DNA of 64,000 nucleotides, taken from NCBI RefSeq assembly GCF_024763615.1, contig NC_077222.1, positions 89,342,001 through 89,406,000 of the forward strand, read 5' to 3'. Below, piece after piece: positions 36,301-51,300 of this stretch. Position numbers and translations under genes: made by a program. Source of the DNA: Phlebotomus papatasi (lineage: Eukaryota; Arthropoda; Insecta; Diptera; Psychodidae). Position 1 is the first letter of the stretch. Every line of letters starts with the position of its first letter. The notes below the pieces were generated by a model. That model was not told where the DNA came from and ran no database searches. It worked only from the letters and a program-made list of their open reading frames with translations.

Positions 36301-39300
36301 CAAAATAGGCTGGCAATTCTAAAAGTACCAATAGGGGGAAGTGGGGCACCTTTGAAATTGTTATTTTTCACCTATTTTTAAATAAAATTGAGCCTTATCG
36401 TGATTTAACTTAGGTGCACAAACAGATTGAGAGGCTAAATTACATTTTGATATGGCTCAGTTTCACTTAAACACAGGAGAAAAATCACAATTTCAAACGT
36501 GCCCGCTTTCAAAGCTGTCCCACTTCCCCCTAGGTGTTCCCTAGACCTTTTATAAATCAGACTCATTTTCGTGAAGATTTAATTCTATAGGGGAAAGAGC
36601 GTTACGTTAGTTTCGAGCAACTCATTTGTTTCTATATGTTTTTAGTGAATTTGACTGATAAAAATATTATAAGGGAAAAGTACCCCGGATCGGAATGTTA
36701 AAAGACATGTTCGATATTTAGTTGAAAATATAAGCCTCAAAAAACTATGTGGTATTTTTGTGTATGCTAATCGGTAGATTAGTCATCCATTTAACTGTCT
36801 CTGTGCGTTTGAACTTTAAAATTTTACAATAAATTAATAAAAAATAGATGTAATTGCTACTGTGTACTCTGTACCTCGGATCATCACGAATTTAATCAGG
36901 TGTCTCATGAAAAATCGGTTTCATAAATTAAATTTCCACTAATGCACTGTATTCTTGTGAGAATTAAATGGTAAAAGTAGCTAATAATTTCTAAAAGTTC
37001 ATTTTAATTGGTGCAATAATATGACAATAACTTGACAATCTGAGGAACACTGTCGATCGCTGGAGCTCTTCCCTTATTTTAAATTAGTCCTATGCCTCAA
37101 ATTTCCTGATTTGTGTCATGGGCCAGTTCCATTAACAACATAGAAAAAATTGAATTGGCCGAAGCTTGAGTCGTTCGAAGGTAGCACGCTATCCCCTATT
37201 GTTCATTTGTTTCTGATTTTATTAAAGCCGGATTATAGTACTCTTTTTTTATTATTTTTTTTTTTTAATTTATTTATTATCATCTCTCTATTTCTTTTTT
37301 GACCCACCTCCCGTGCGGCCATCGCCGTCTTAGCGTCGATTCCAACCTACTCCGGGATGAAAACGATGGAAAATCCCTTCTCATGTTGTATATTTTGTGA
37401 TCATACATATGCACATCTCCTTCTTAAGTCCTAAAAAGGGGAGTGGCCTAAAATTATTTTCGAGAAAAACTCGAAAAGTCCTTTACCGTAAAATATATTT
37501 TTTAATAGAGAATTCTAAAGTGATACCGAAAATTCTGCCCCTTGGCAAATGCTTAGACCTTTTTTTCTCACCTGTTTCCTCCAAGCAAGAACACGATATT
37601 GGACAGAAGTGATTAATAGCTTCTCTGAATGTGAGAATTCTCATCTTCCCCTCCCCTCAAACTCGCCTCTTTAATTAATCTCCCTGGGTTTTGGATCAAA
37701 TTGAATGTTTACCATTGACGGAATGCGATCTTAATCTCCGTCTCAATCACTTCTTTAATTGTTCGTCGGTAAACTCGCACCAAACCAAAAGACGTTGAGC
37801 AATTCTCATGCCCAGAAGACGAAGAAAAAAAAAACGCTCCGAAAGTCTGACTTTATCAGAAAATCCCCTCGAGTGAAAGTGACAATTCAATAATCTGCCT
37901 CTTGGGCCTCAGATTGGCCACAGAAGACATCACAAGTGAATGTTGTGCAGACTTTTTAAATGGGAAAAAGTCTGCAGAGATTGAATGCTTCGATATGAAT
38001 GAATATCATAATTTTTTATCATTCATTTCTCTGCATTATGCAAAAAAATTTAATAATCCACTGATGTACGAGTTCATTACCCAAGTCTGAATTTGTCTTC
38101 AGGGGTTAACAGGCAATTCTATGCCATTGTTCGCACAATGTATCACCGTTGACAGTCTTGGGATAATTTATTGTGCTGCTGGTGCAAGGCCTTTTCAACC
38201 ACTGAACTGTACACTTTCGATTTCATTTGTGAATCCACCACATAATCATAAATCTCCATGGGACTTGTCGGTTCTTGGTGTGTCTCCGGCAGGAAAAAAG
38301 CCAGGAAGAAAGTTTCAATGGGCATAAATAACAATGAGGGGCAATTAATTGCTCTTTAGGTTGAATTGAAGAGTCACTTTGAGCAATTTTGTAGATAGAG
38401 ATCGCGATTATTGCGGGGGAGGAGTTGAAGTGCAAGAGCAACAGGTTAAGCACCCTAGGGCCTTATGTGATGCTTTATAAATCAATTCCTCAAAAACCTG
38501 ACTGTGGCTTTGAAATACAGACCGTGACCATTTTGACTTGTGGTTACATGAAACCTAAGCTATTTCGCTTAAAAAACGCTAATTCATTGAGAAGATCTTA
38601 ATTTGCCAATTGCAAAAATTACTTTAAAGAAATACAAAATTTTAGAAATTAGGGTCTGGATAATGGTTTTTTTCTCAAACCAAAAAAAAACATGTGAAAT
38701 GAGTGAATTAAACGAAAAATGTTTTCCAGAGCTGCATTTTTGAAAATCCTATTTTGTTTGTTTCTTTTTTCATAAGTTTGTCAAAGCAAGTATTTTACGA
38801 TGCTATCACACTAGCCGTACTCACTATGGCGCTGTTATCTTGTAATATCGTTATCTCGTTATCTCGTTATGTTCTCGTAATGTATTTTATAAATGAAAAA
38901 TTATAACAAGATAACAGATTACGGAGATTACGAGATAACAACGCCATAGTGAATACGGCTACTATAATTTTCACAATTTAATTTTAAATTCAATTGAGCC
39001 AATTGAGCATTATAAGATTTCTAGAATTTACTTGAAAATTCTCACAGCCAGGACACATTTTACAGGAAATTTGCTCAAAAATTTCACGTTTTGAAGTTAG
39101 GCTTCAGCTTAACCATTTCTATAATCATTTCCTAGTTTTAAATAAAAACTAAGTTTTAAGTTATAAAAATAAGGATTTATTGTTGTTAATTATTACTCAA
39201 GAAAGCGATAAATATTTTATAAATATTTTAAAACATTCCTATTTAAATGATTCAATGATTGATTCATTGCAAAATCGACCGATAAAATCACATTTTAAGA

Positions 39301-42300
39301 CACTCAAGATGGGAGCTTGAGTGGCGCCAAAAAAAAAACAGCGACTTTTATTATAATTCATCCAAAAACCAGCATAAACTTTTACTTTAACAACATGGCT
39401 TAAAATGCAAATTTTGCAAAAATCAGTGCTAAATTTTGCACATTTAATTTAATAGTCTGGTTAAAGCCATGTTCATTGAGATCTCCCATCTACATTGTGG
39501 CAACTCTTGCCTTTGGCTGTCTCATAGGACAATTGCAGAATCTGTTGCTGCATGTAATTTCTTCAGATTGTCTTGTGGGTGGGATCTATGTGCAAAAAAG
39601 CTCAGATGATGAAAGAGTAATCTTCTGAGAAGAGTTAGCAGACGGAGAAAGAGTGAAACACTGACTTTCTGTGTGGGAACAAGAGGCTAATGACTCTCCA
39701 GTACATCTTGTGCGATATTACCTGCGTCAGGTATTGTCTAGAGGTATGTGCGTTAAATAATCCACTCACGCATGATCTCACTTGTAAATTTCTTTTGCGA
39801 ATTTTCTCGCGCTTATCAAATTGAGCTGGGATTATGGGAGATATTGTGCAATTCTTCATGGCCTTGCTCATAATTTTTCTTTCACTCTTTCCACTCCGAA
39901 AGGAAAGGTTTATAACAGTTTTTGCAAAAAAATTGTTAAATTTGAATCAAGTGATCGATAAATTAAATATGAAAACCATCGCTAATGTTACTTTCTGTGA
40001 TAAAATGAAAATTTAAATTTTTTCAATTAAAAATCTTCATCTTCTCAAGATCATAAATTATTAACGAAAAGTAAGAAATAGTACATTTTCTCTAAATTAT
40101 TTTTCAACTAGTAAACAAAAATATTTTCTTTATTTATTTATTTTTTATAAATTTTTCAAATTCTTGAGCACATAAAAGTACATAATATAAATTAAATTTT
40201 CTGAAACTTTTTTTTCAAAAATTAAAGAAAAAACTTAGCCTAACTAGGAGCCTAACTTCCGGAAGCCTTCTTTGATAATACCCAACGCACAATAACATAT
40301 GTTTTGTAAACATGTTTTCGGAACTGCCTATAAGAGTGAGCGAGATGACTAGATTTAGATCTCACTCACTCTCACTGAAATGTTAAAAACATGTTTACTA
40401 AACAAAAGTTATTGTGCGTTGGGCATAAATCTCACATGGCAATAGTCACGATTACTCAAATTAGATTCATTATAAGTAAAAAAACAAACAAACTACTTCC
40501 TGTGAGAAGGCGAGTCAAACACGTACTTGAATGATTTTTCATAAAAAAATGAATTTTTATTTCTGGGAGAAAATTTATACCAAAATTAACCAATTTTTGT
40601 AATATTACATAAAGCAAAAGAGATGACAAGGCGTCCCGGCTTTGCAGTGTACTCGAACTCACGAGAAAGAGCTATCCGTGTACTATCTTTTCGCATGCTT
40701 TTTGGATACTTACGCCTGTACATACCGCTTTAATACCGATTCAATTGATTGACAAACTTAAAAAACCATTCCAACATAAGAAATTGTTTAAGAGAAGTAG
40801 GATTTCGAATATTTTAGAATTATTAACAAGCATATGAATAAAAAGTAAATCCGAGAAAGTTAAATTTTTCGGAAAAATTAGTATCTATTTTGGAGAAATT
40901 TGTAAATTTGTATGTATTTTGGATTAGAATGTCTTCTTCTGATACAATTTTGTTCCAAAAAACTTGTTCTAAATTGAATTTGTTCCAATATTTCGGTCAG
41001 TGGCTGAAAGTTTTTACCGTGTACTATACCGATTTTATTACTGATTAAGCCCTGATGATGCATTCCATCTACGATGGAAACTTCCTGATCTTTCAAAAAA
41101 ATCCAAATTTAAGAAAATCGGTTAAAAAATAGGCGCTCCAAAGTGGTTAAACTTTAAAATTCGATATCGAAATGTTTTTTGAAAACAGGTGACTAAGGAC
41201 AAAATATTCGCCTCTTGACTACTTCCAAAATATACTCGAAAAGGAAAAAAATCTAGGAGCCGTTTTCGAAATAAATCAAGAAAAAAAATGATTTTGGCGT
41301 AAAAGGAGTTGAGTGGGAGGAAAAAGAAAGAACCTTTAAGAAATGTTCGAAAACCGAAAAACAAACATGGTTTTGGAGGAGAAGGAGAGTGTTATGGGAC
41401 GAAGAAAAGGCCTATCCCAGACAATTTTGACTTATGGAGGGAAGTCGTCGAAAACCAGAAGTCTATCCTACCGTTTGGCCTCTAGCTATGTCACAATTTG
41501 AAAAAAAATGGATTAACTGCTCTTCCTTTGAGTTCGAGCAGTAAAAATTTTCATTCAAAGACTAATTTAACTCTTCGGCTATTAGAAAATATTTGGCGTA
41601 TTGCCGAGAAAAGTCTCAGAAAATCTGATGGCAATGGTTGAATTTTTAAAATTTTGAAATGAAGTTTTCAGAAAATATTGTCAAAATGTTATACTTTTAT
41701 TTACTTAAGAACATGAACTAATGTTTTTATTATATTGAAATATGAACTATTTAAATAAAATACAGTGGTCATGAGTCTTTGTGACCCACGCAATCCTTTA
41801 AGTCAATCCTTATAAATTAATAATTTTAAGGGGGATGGTTTATTTTTAAAAGGGGAGGGGCTTATAATGAGATAGCTATGGAAATTAGAAGGGGCCAAAG
41901 AATTTTAAACAATTTTCCATGAGACAGCATAAAGGATTCAATTTTGTGTAAATAATTATCTCAATTCAATGACTACACAAAACCTACTTAGGGTAACTGT
42001 ACCAAATTCCGGCAAGATTGCAATTCCGGCCACTTCTCTTCTTTCTCAAATTTACATGATTTTATTTTAATTCTTGTATACTCGAAAGATTACACAATGC
42101 AAAAAATAATAATAAATGTCGCTTCGATGAATGAGATGATGTGAAAAAGACTTTGAAAGTATTCCGGAAGGTTCAGGAACTATGAGAATCAAGGTGGCCG
42201 AAATATTACTCAAAGCTATGTCTATATTTTTATTCATTTTAAAATGTATCAAGAACGATTTTAAAGATAACAAAGTCGATAAGATATTTACAATGTTCCA

Positions 42301-45300
42301 TGGAACACTCCTCAAAAAGAAGTAACAAAAAATCAATTACGTCCAACTATGCCGATATTTTGTACAGTTATTCTATGTCTTTTCTATTATATCTTTCAAA
42401 ATATGGTTTTTCTTTAAGTTAGCTCTTTGTAATTCTAAATGAATGGCAAAACTTTCTGGAATAAGAATTATAAGGGCTCAACTTATTTGAGTTAGATCCC
42501 TGTTTCACAAAAATGTAAACAAACTTATTTTATGACCTAGGGGTCAGAAAGAACCGTTTGAAATCGAATAAACGTCAATAAAAGTTTGTCCAGGTAGCGT
42601 TTTGACCATTGACGTACATGTTTCATTTGACGTTTATTCGGTTTCAACGGTTCTTGCTCATCTCTGCTTTACTTCAAAGGGGTCAAATTTTAAAAAATAT
42701 TTTTAATAACGAAATTTAGTGAGATCTTAAAATTTAATAAATTTTCTTATCAAGTGTAATGTTAAAAACCCCAAAAACAAAATAAGTTAGCCCCTTGCAA
42801 TTGCCAGGGAGCGCTCTATTTTTGCAAATTTAAAATAGATAAAAATTCTCTTTAGACCTTAGTTGGTCATCCGTAAAAGAGGCATGAAGAGGGTGTGATC
42901 TAAAATAATTTATATCTTAAATTTACTCAGGGGTCAAATACTAACTCTATGGAAAAAACGACCAAAAAAAGTGTTCCGGAAAACGTTTGGAAAATGCAAT
43001 CAATAGAGCATGCTCCACTTGTGAATGGTTTTTAACGCAATGTTTGTCGCATCCTCTCTGCCATTGACACTCTCTCAGCAAAGGGGGATAAAATTGCTGA
43101 AATACGAGGACTTCTGGCAACACAATGAATGTTTTGTGCTATAGAGTTAAACTTCAATGTACATATCATTGGCAACTTACCAAGTTTCGCCACCAATTGC
43201 ACTACAACACTTTCGCCCGCAACAGCCCACCTCACTTCGAAAGCCAAATCATCGAAAAGCACTTCACAATTCAGTTTTGACTGCAATTTCAAAATGTGAG
43301 AGATGTCATGAATGGTTACGTCTTTCAATCACCCAGAACCATCATTTGCAATTGAATATTCTCCATGTCCCATTCATCTTGTTAGTTTATTGTGCAGTGG
43401 AGAATTTTGTCAACAAAGTACCAAGTATGAGTCACAAAAGTCCACAGAAGAGACACAAAAATGCGTCATAAGTTGCAGAAGAAAATATTACAAGAGCTTT
43501 TTATTTTCCTTGGCAAACCAAAACCCAGAAGAAAAATGGAGGGAAAAGGAAGACATTGATTAAAGATTAAAGATTCAGCAGTTATGGGGATTATCTGGCA
43601 AAGCATCGTTAAGATGATGATTTATTAAATACTGTATAGATTCATGGTTAAAGGGGAGCTTAATCCAGGTGAGTGTGAGTCAAATGAAAAATTGTTTGCT
43701 TTCTTCTTTTGATAAACGAAACAACAACAAAAAAATTAATTCTTAAACGATATAAAAATGAAGATTTATTGCAATCTTTCGAGCATTTCATCGCATTTTG
43801 AAATCAATTGACAATTTGTTGCAAAAAAAAACATTAGTGATGTTCGAGCTTTCAAGCGCTTTTTTTATTGCTTACTACTTTTGTTAGTAAATCAAACACA
43901 AATAAATGTGGAAGAGAAATCAACGGGCAACCTCTAAAAGGAAACAATTTTTCATTTTGGTTTTTTAGTCCATTTATTCATATAACTTTTTTATCGCTCA
44001 ACTAATATATATAAAAAATTGTTTGTATAAAAATTAAAAAAAAAAGAATCGAAAACTGGTTACAGGCAAGTGAATCTCTTTTAATTAATGTCCACAATTT
44101 ATCGCACACAAAATGTCCTGTCGTTTATTTTAAAACCAGAAATTAGAGATTTGGGGCTGGGGTTTTTTTTGGCGGGCTTTTGCAGAATGTGTGCCGCAGA
44201 GTTTTTAGCTCAATTGAAATTTGAAACACCCACGAGAGAAATATTGTTCAGATGCTTAGACAGTGAGGCAGAGTTATTAAAATTAATTACAATATGCAAA
44301 TTTAATGACCATCATAATCATCCATGAAGGCAATCAACGTACGGACATTTCTGCCTATCTTTATACAAAACTGCAATTTGACTTAATATCTCTTTCACAC
44401 TCAATGAAATTCATTCACCCCGATAAACTTTAGGATAATTGTATTAATGAAAAATTGTGGACAAATTTGGGGAAATGGCTTTTCATCTAAATTTTTACAA
44501 GATAGAGAGCTTTTTTGATAATTTTTTTGAGAGCTTTTCTAGAGAGCTAAGTTGCAATGGGAAGTTTCGAAGGCTTTCCAAGTGATTTCAAGAGTAACTT
44601 TTTGTTTACAATGTGCGTGTCTTAAGCATAACCCACATTTAATTAAATATTTATAGTTATACAAGATTATAATTTCATCACGTTTACTGATTTGCTAAAG
44701 CTTTTTAGCAGTTTAATTGTATCTAATGTCTAACAAATCAGAACGCGCGATTGTGCTGAAATTTTTCTAGATTCAAATTGAAGTTCAAATTCAAATTTTC
44801 TAGGTTCAAGAAAAAGTACTTTATACCCTTGGTAGGGGAAAGTGGGGCACCTTTGAATTGGGGCACCTTTCGAATAGGGCATCTTTACCCTTTAAAAACG
44901 GCGAGAGCACTGGTATCCCAAAAATAATTCTTAGGGCCTCAGTGATTTTTTCTGACCCACAATTTTTGACCCTCCCGCCCCTAAAGTATTAAAACAATGT
45001 TTTTTTCTCCTTCTTCAATGGAATTGACATTTATCACAATGTAATTCAGATCCACAAAGCAATTGTGAAGTTAAATAACATTATGACAAGGTTCAGATCT
45101 TTTTAAAAATATGCGAAAAACGCTCTATTTTAAAAAAATACCCAATTTAAAGGTGCCCCACTTCACCCTATTGTGATATTTGTTTACGCGTAAATTATTC
45201 CACGTTTGAAAAACTTAAAGTAAATTTTACACAGTTTAAATGTTCTCAGTGTTTTTCGATCTTCGAAAGATATTTTCGTAGAAACTGAAAATCATCTAAA

Positions 45301-48300
45301 TTTGATAATTAAAATACAAAATTGTAGAAAATAAAATATTTTTAGGTTATGTTCCGAACGTTTCTGCGACTTTAATAGTAATAAAATTATCCTCATAAGG
45401 ATTAAGTTTATTTAGAGTGTTAAAATATTTGATAAGGGTTATCATTTAAGCCATAAAATTAGCAAAATACGTCCTCTATTCAAAAATCTAAAAAAATAAT
45501 AATTTTGGAGGTTATGTTCTGAACATTTTTGGTCTTTGAAATGCCAAAATTACTCTCAAGAATCCTGATTTGATTAGAGAAATGTAACGTTTGAAAATAG
45601 CTAATTTGATATCATTTTATTTGAAAAGAAAATCATTCAATTTTCTGTAGTAATGTAGAAAATTCTAACTTTTGAGGTTATGTCCAAAACATTTGTGGGA
45701 TTATACTGCTTACTAATCTTTCTTCAACATATCATATTTCTGTAGAATCATATCATTAATTAGAATATAATTAGTATCAAAAATTTAAAAAAAAAACACT
45801 TATTATATTCAAAAACTAGAAAAATATAAGTTTTGAGGTTATGTGAGGGATAATAATACCTTTATACCAATTGTACTATCCTCAGAAAGCTAGATTCTGT
45901 CTAGTAAAGTAAAAAGCTTCTAAATAATTTCCACTTAACCCAAACAACGACCGAAATAAAAAAAATGAACAAAAATATAAAAACAGAAAGCTTTTAAGGT
46001 TATGTTTCAATTATTTTTTGAGAATTTTACTAATACACTATAACAGGACTGATTTTTTACTGTAGAAATAAAATATTCAATCACGCTTTGTATTTAATCA
46101 TTAAATGCACAAAATTATCGAAATTAAACGAACATAACCTAACAAAAAATACTTTAACAAAACAAAAAATAACCTAACAAAAAATATTCAGAACTTTGAG
46201 GTTATGATTGGATAAATTCTGAATATATAATTCTATATAAATCTCTCTTAGAAAATTACTTTCTCTTAGAAAGTTGCGGCAATTGAACAAATTCAAAGTT
46301 TTCTTTTATCGAATTATTAATTAAAATGAAATGTTTTTAGACGGAGAATGGAAAAGGTTGGAACTTTTGAGGTTATGTTTACAAAATCTCTTCGATTCTA
46401 ATGATACTAAATCAAATATGATCCAACGTACTTTGTAATTGAATCGCAAGATCTTCTTGGGCAATACTTGGATAAAAAGTCATCTAAATAGGTTAATTTT
46501 TCTACAGGATATATGAAAGATTTGAAGGTTATGTTCTCACGCAGTAACCATTATTTGTATTACTTATAAAAGACGCCTAAGATTTTTGTAAAGCCTTACT
46601 TTTTGAGTACTTTTTGTTCACTAGAGTCATCTGAAGTATGTGAAACTATAAGAAATCCTTAGAAAGACTTCCACTTCCGTTGAAATACCGAAAAATAAAA
46701 CTCTCTTTTCTCATAAACTGTCATTGTAAAAGAAAATTAGAGATCCTTTTTTCCATTTCCAGCCAGTAAAATTACAATTAAGTGTACAAAACAGTTTTTA
46801 ACAGAATACTAACTCGGTAAGAAAGGGTTATAGCGTAAGAAATTGGATAAATAAGATTTGTGTGTATTTTTGCAATTAGTAATTATGCTGCTTTACCTGA
46901 GGACTCACACCCAGCATCTTGAGTGAGGGTGGCACCACGATGCCCTCGGGTATCCTGACGTGGCCAAAGTCCACTGTGAAGGCCTCACACCATACCCCAA
47001 AGTGCCCAATATCGAAGACTGTGAGTTCAGCTGGAAGCGTGAGAACAATCGTTTTCCTGTCGTACTTCCTCAACGGGGTTTCCTTCCCATTCTCATCGGG
47101 AATCCTTATGCCATGTGGAGAAGGTTTCGCCCCACGACCCACCCAGAATTTGGCGTCTGTTCCGGAAAAGAGGGAAAATGAAGCGTGAATAAGAGATACT
47201 GCAAGTGTTATCTCTCAAACGGAATTACCTGGCGCTTCGCCATCGTAGCTAAAATTGGGCACGAGAAGTGTCTGGGCATCGACAATAACAACATTGTCCG
47301 ACGATACTCCATGAACTCCGGAGAGTGGAGCTATTTTCTGAGGGCGCGGAAATTCCAAATTCTTCGGAATGGTGACATCGCCAAAATTGACGGCAAATTC
47401 ATCACACCACACGGAAAACCATTTGATGTCACGTAAGGTTTTGCCTTCCGGAAGAGACAGGGTAATGTCCTTATTCCGGTATCGCCTGAGGACTCCTGTG
47501 CTTCCACGCTCATCCCTCAGACGCCAAGCACCGGCATTCGTGGGACGTCTTGAGTTGCCAACGTAAAAATAGGCAGCTGAAGAAAAAGACAATCGATAGT
47601 GGTAGATTTGAAAGATTTTAAAAATTGTACTATCACGTAATGATTATGCAAAATTCGTCTTCAGTTGATAAAACAATTAAACTTTATTAGTTGAAAAGAA
47701 TGGATTCTAGTTTCTAAATTTCCATAAAATAGTGGTCCATTTATTTTGTTATTGGGAATTTTCAAAAAATCTTTATTTTCGAGAATATGGACTCTACTTA
47801 TAAAAATAAAGTGTAATAAATAAGATAGATTAAACGGCGTAATCAATTTAAATTGGCATATCAAAATAGAAATTTCATTCTAATTTGTCGTAGTAAAGAA
47901 TGAAAATTCAAATAGGTTGACATAGGCTAGTTACACGTACGCATAACTTGGAAAAAGCATGACAATTAATTAAGCTATCATACGTGCTACGTATATTTTA
48001 AATAGCATATAAAACCAAGAAAAACGAATTTAAGGTACATAAAGTTCGAATTGATGATAGCCGAAATTCCAAAAAAAAGTCAAAATGTTTTTAGAACCTA
48101 AATTCCGAAAAATCCGATTTCCCAATTGAGTCAAAATCTCGGAAACGACAAAATACCGAATGGGTTGAAATTTCCTTAAATTAAAATTCTTTTGAATCAA
48201 GCTGAAAATGACAAGATCGTTGATAACCGTTAATTTTTCTTTTCCAAGAAGATTGCACTGGTTTTAGACATTTACAATTTATGATTTCCGTTAAAATTAT

Positions 48301-51300
48301 TTATAACGTTTTGTATAAGTTCCAACCAAAATCCTGAAAGTTAAAATACCGCCCTTCAAAATTCTGAACGTCAAAATTCATAAAAACGAGATCCCAAATG
48401 GGCCAAAATCCCAAATAGGTCAAAATACCGAAATCCAAAATAGGCTAATGTCTCGAATGGGTCTAATTCCAGCATGGATTAAAAACTATAATTGGCCAAA
48501 ATACCAAATGGGTTAAAATCCCAAAAAGTCAAAATCCCGAATGGGATAAAATCAAGAAAAGTTCAAATCCTCGATTAAGTCAAAATCCCGAATGAATCAA
48601 AATCAAGATCGGATCAAAATCCAGAACAGCTAAAATCCCGAATGGACCACAATCCCAAAAAGTCAAAATCCTGAATAGGTCAAAATCCAGAAAAGTTCAA
48701 AACCTCGATAAGTCAAAATCTGAATGAATCAAAATCCAGATTGGATGAAAATCAAGAACAGCTAAAATCCCGAATGGATCGTAATCCAGAAAAGCCGAAA
48801 TGCTGAATAGTCCAAAATCCGGAATGAGCTAAAATCCCGAATAGCCAAAATCCAGCATGGTTCAAAATCCCGAATGGCCAACATCCTGAATGGACTAAAA
48901 TTCCGAGTGGGGCAAAATCTCAAATTGATCAAAATCCCGAATAGACCAAAATCCTGAATGGGTCAAAATTCCAAGGAGCCACATTTCACACAAACTAATT
49001 AATTCAATAAATGTAATTGCAACTTTATAAGACTAAGGACACCTCCATGGCAAATTCTCTTTTTTATATGGAACTATTTGAAGCCAGCTTCTTTGCTCAG
49101 CTCACAGGGCCGATAGGGAAAAGTTATTTAGACATAGGGGAAAATGGGGCACCACCAAACACGGGGTACCACCAAACACTGCGATAGGAATTTATAGGCA
49201 CTAGGGTGAAAGGAACGTCTATTGACACTTTAAGAACTCGTGTCAGCACCTATTGACACCCTACTCTGTACCATTTGGGATACGAAATTTGAACATCTCT
49301 GTTTATAGTAAAAGGTAATATTACAGAAAAAACGTTATTTTACTTATATTTTACTAGATACATTAAATAATTTTCAACATTTTGACAAAAGTGTCAATAG
49401 GGGTTCCCTGTCGAACAGACGTTCTTCCGACCCTATAGGGATGCTTGTCTACTGAAGAAATTGTTGAGATGGTCCAAGTAGCTAAGAAACAAAAATTAGT
49501 GTTTGGTGCTACCCCGTGTTCGGTGGTGCCCCAGTTTCCCCTAAATGTATTATATTTATCCCTCCACAGGGATCGGTAACTTTGAATAGAGGAACAGTCC
49601 CAATTTTTAATTTATTTCGCGTAACGGTCGCAAATGCAGAGAAATTCCCTTACGTGTTTTATGTAAAAGTGAGCTTTGTCTTCAACTCCGTAGGACACTT
49701 GCCAAGGGGGAGAGTGGCTACGGACGTTATGAGTCTCTAGCCAGAATCTAAAGTCGAACATCAAGATCCTTAATTTATTAGTTTCTCTTGGTGCGTTAAA
49801 AGGAAATTTCATGGGTTGGGTAAACAATCAGTACCGCTGCTGAAGCAAAGGGAAGTCATCCAGGGATGTCGAGGATATCGACCCATTTGGAATTTTGACT
49901 TTTCGGAACCCTGGCTATTCGGGATATGTTTTCATTCGGCATTTTGGTGAATTAAGGATTTTGATCATTTGGGATTTTGGATTATTCGTGACTTCAGCTA
50001 TACGGGATTTCGACTTTTTAGGATTTTGACCCATCCGGGATTACTACCGATGCGGGATTTCGACTCATTCGGGATTTTTCCTTTTCGTGATTTTAGCTAT
50101 CGGATTTTTGGCCAGAAACGATTTTGTAGTTAACAATTTGGGTTTTTGACTTTTCGGAATTTTGAAATATTTGGTATTTTGGTTTCTAGGTCTTCAATTT
50201 TCGGGATTTTACCTTTCGCAACTTTTCATTTTAAGTTACAAATTTTAAACTTATTACTGACAAAGCTTTTTCAATTTTTCTTACATATTTTTGATTAAAT
50301 GTCAAAATAATTGCTTAGTATCAATAACTGATTGGAGATTCCATTAAGACTGAAAAGTCTGACAGATAAATCTCTTTTTAGTTTTTTCATTGTTTCGCGC
50401 TCAAATGAGGGTCATAAAGCTAAACAGAAGAATACGTATTTCGATGTAATGAAATATATAAAAACTGAAGTTGGAGTAAAATATCATTTCAAACTTTTAA
50501 GTGTTAAAGATATTTTAACCAATGCAATGTGACACATGTTCGTGTATTCAAAATTGTAAATTTAAACTCTAACTGTTCCAATTAAAAAGTTTTTATTAAA
50601 TGTCATAATGCAGAGATACTAACAAAATTTATTAGGTTAATTACGTTTTGTATTTGCTTTTACAGCTTCTATTTACAATGTCTAACTCAAATATTAAAAT
50701 TTGGACGGTTTAAATACCAGAAAAATAATGATGCCCATCTTATGGTCAAAAGACGTGAAATTAATCTCCAGAATTTCACACTTTCAATTTCTCTGTATGA
50801 AAATAAACCAAATAAATATAAATATTTTAGTCATGGGAAATTTGACACGGTGTCTGAACAGAAAGTATGCCAAAAGAAGTCTCAATAAAAATGAAGAAAT
50901 TCGCAATTTGTTTATCACACTAAAGGCAAAAATACAAAAACCGAAAGAGAGCCAAGCAGAAATCATTACAAAATTAATTGGTCTCCCAAGTGATTGCATT
51001 GATTGGCAAACGTGTTGGGATTAATTGCTTGGTGAGATGGGTATTTAATTGAGTGAATCGGTGATCTTGGGAACGACAATGCAACGCCTTGAACTTTAAG
51101 TGACCACTCTTTAAATATTGACTATCCGATTGGCAGCTAATGCAAATTGACAGAAAGAAATCTCATCGGATTACAAACAATAAAAAAAGCATAGCATCAG
51201 TGACTAAAGAGTGGTTCGATTGCGTCAATCTCTAGCGCGTGTTGAGGACATGGAACTGCCACTAAGTCTCCGGAGATCGTTTTCCTGGGAATCAACGGGG

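Noticed and set aside
45300..46600. CRISPR-like array (regularly spaced short motif)
   Set aside because: The spacing of ~165 bp, degenerate cores and eukaryotic context rule out CRISPR; it is a diverged satellite.
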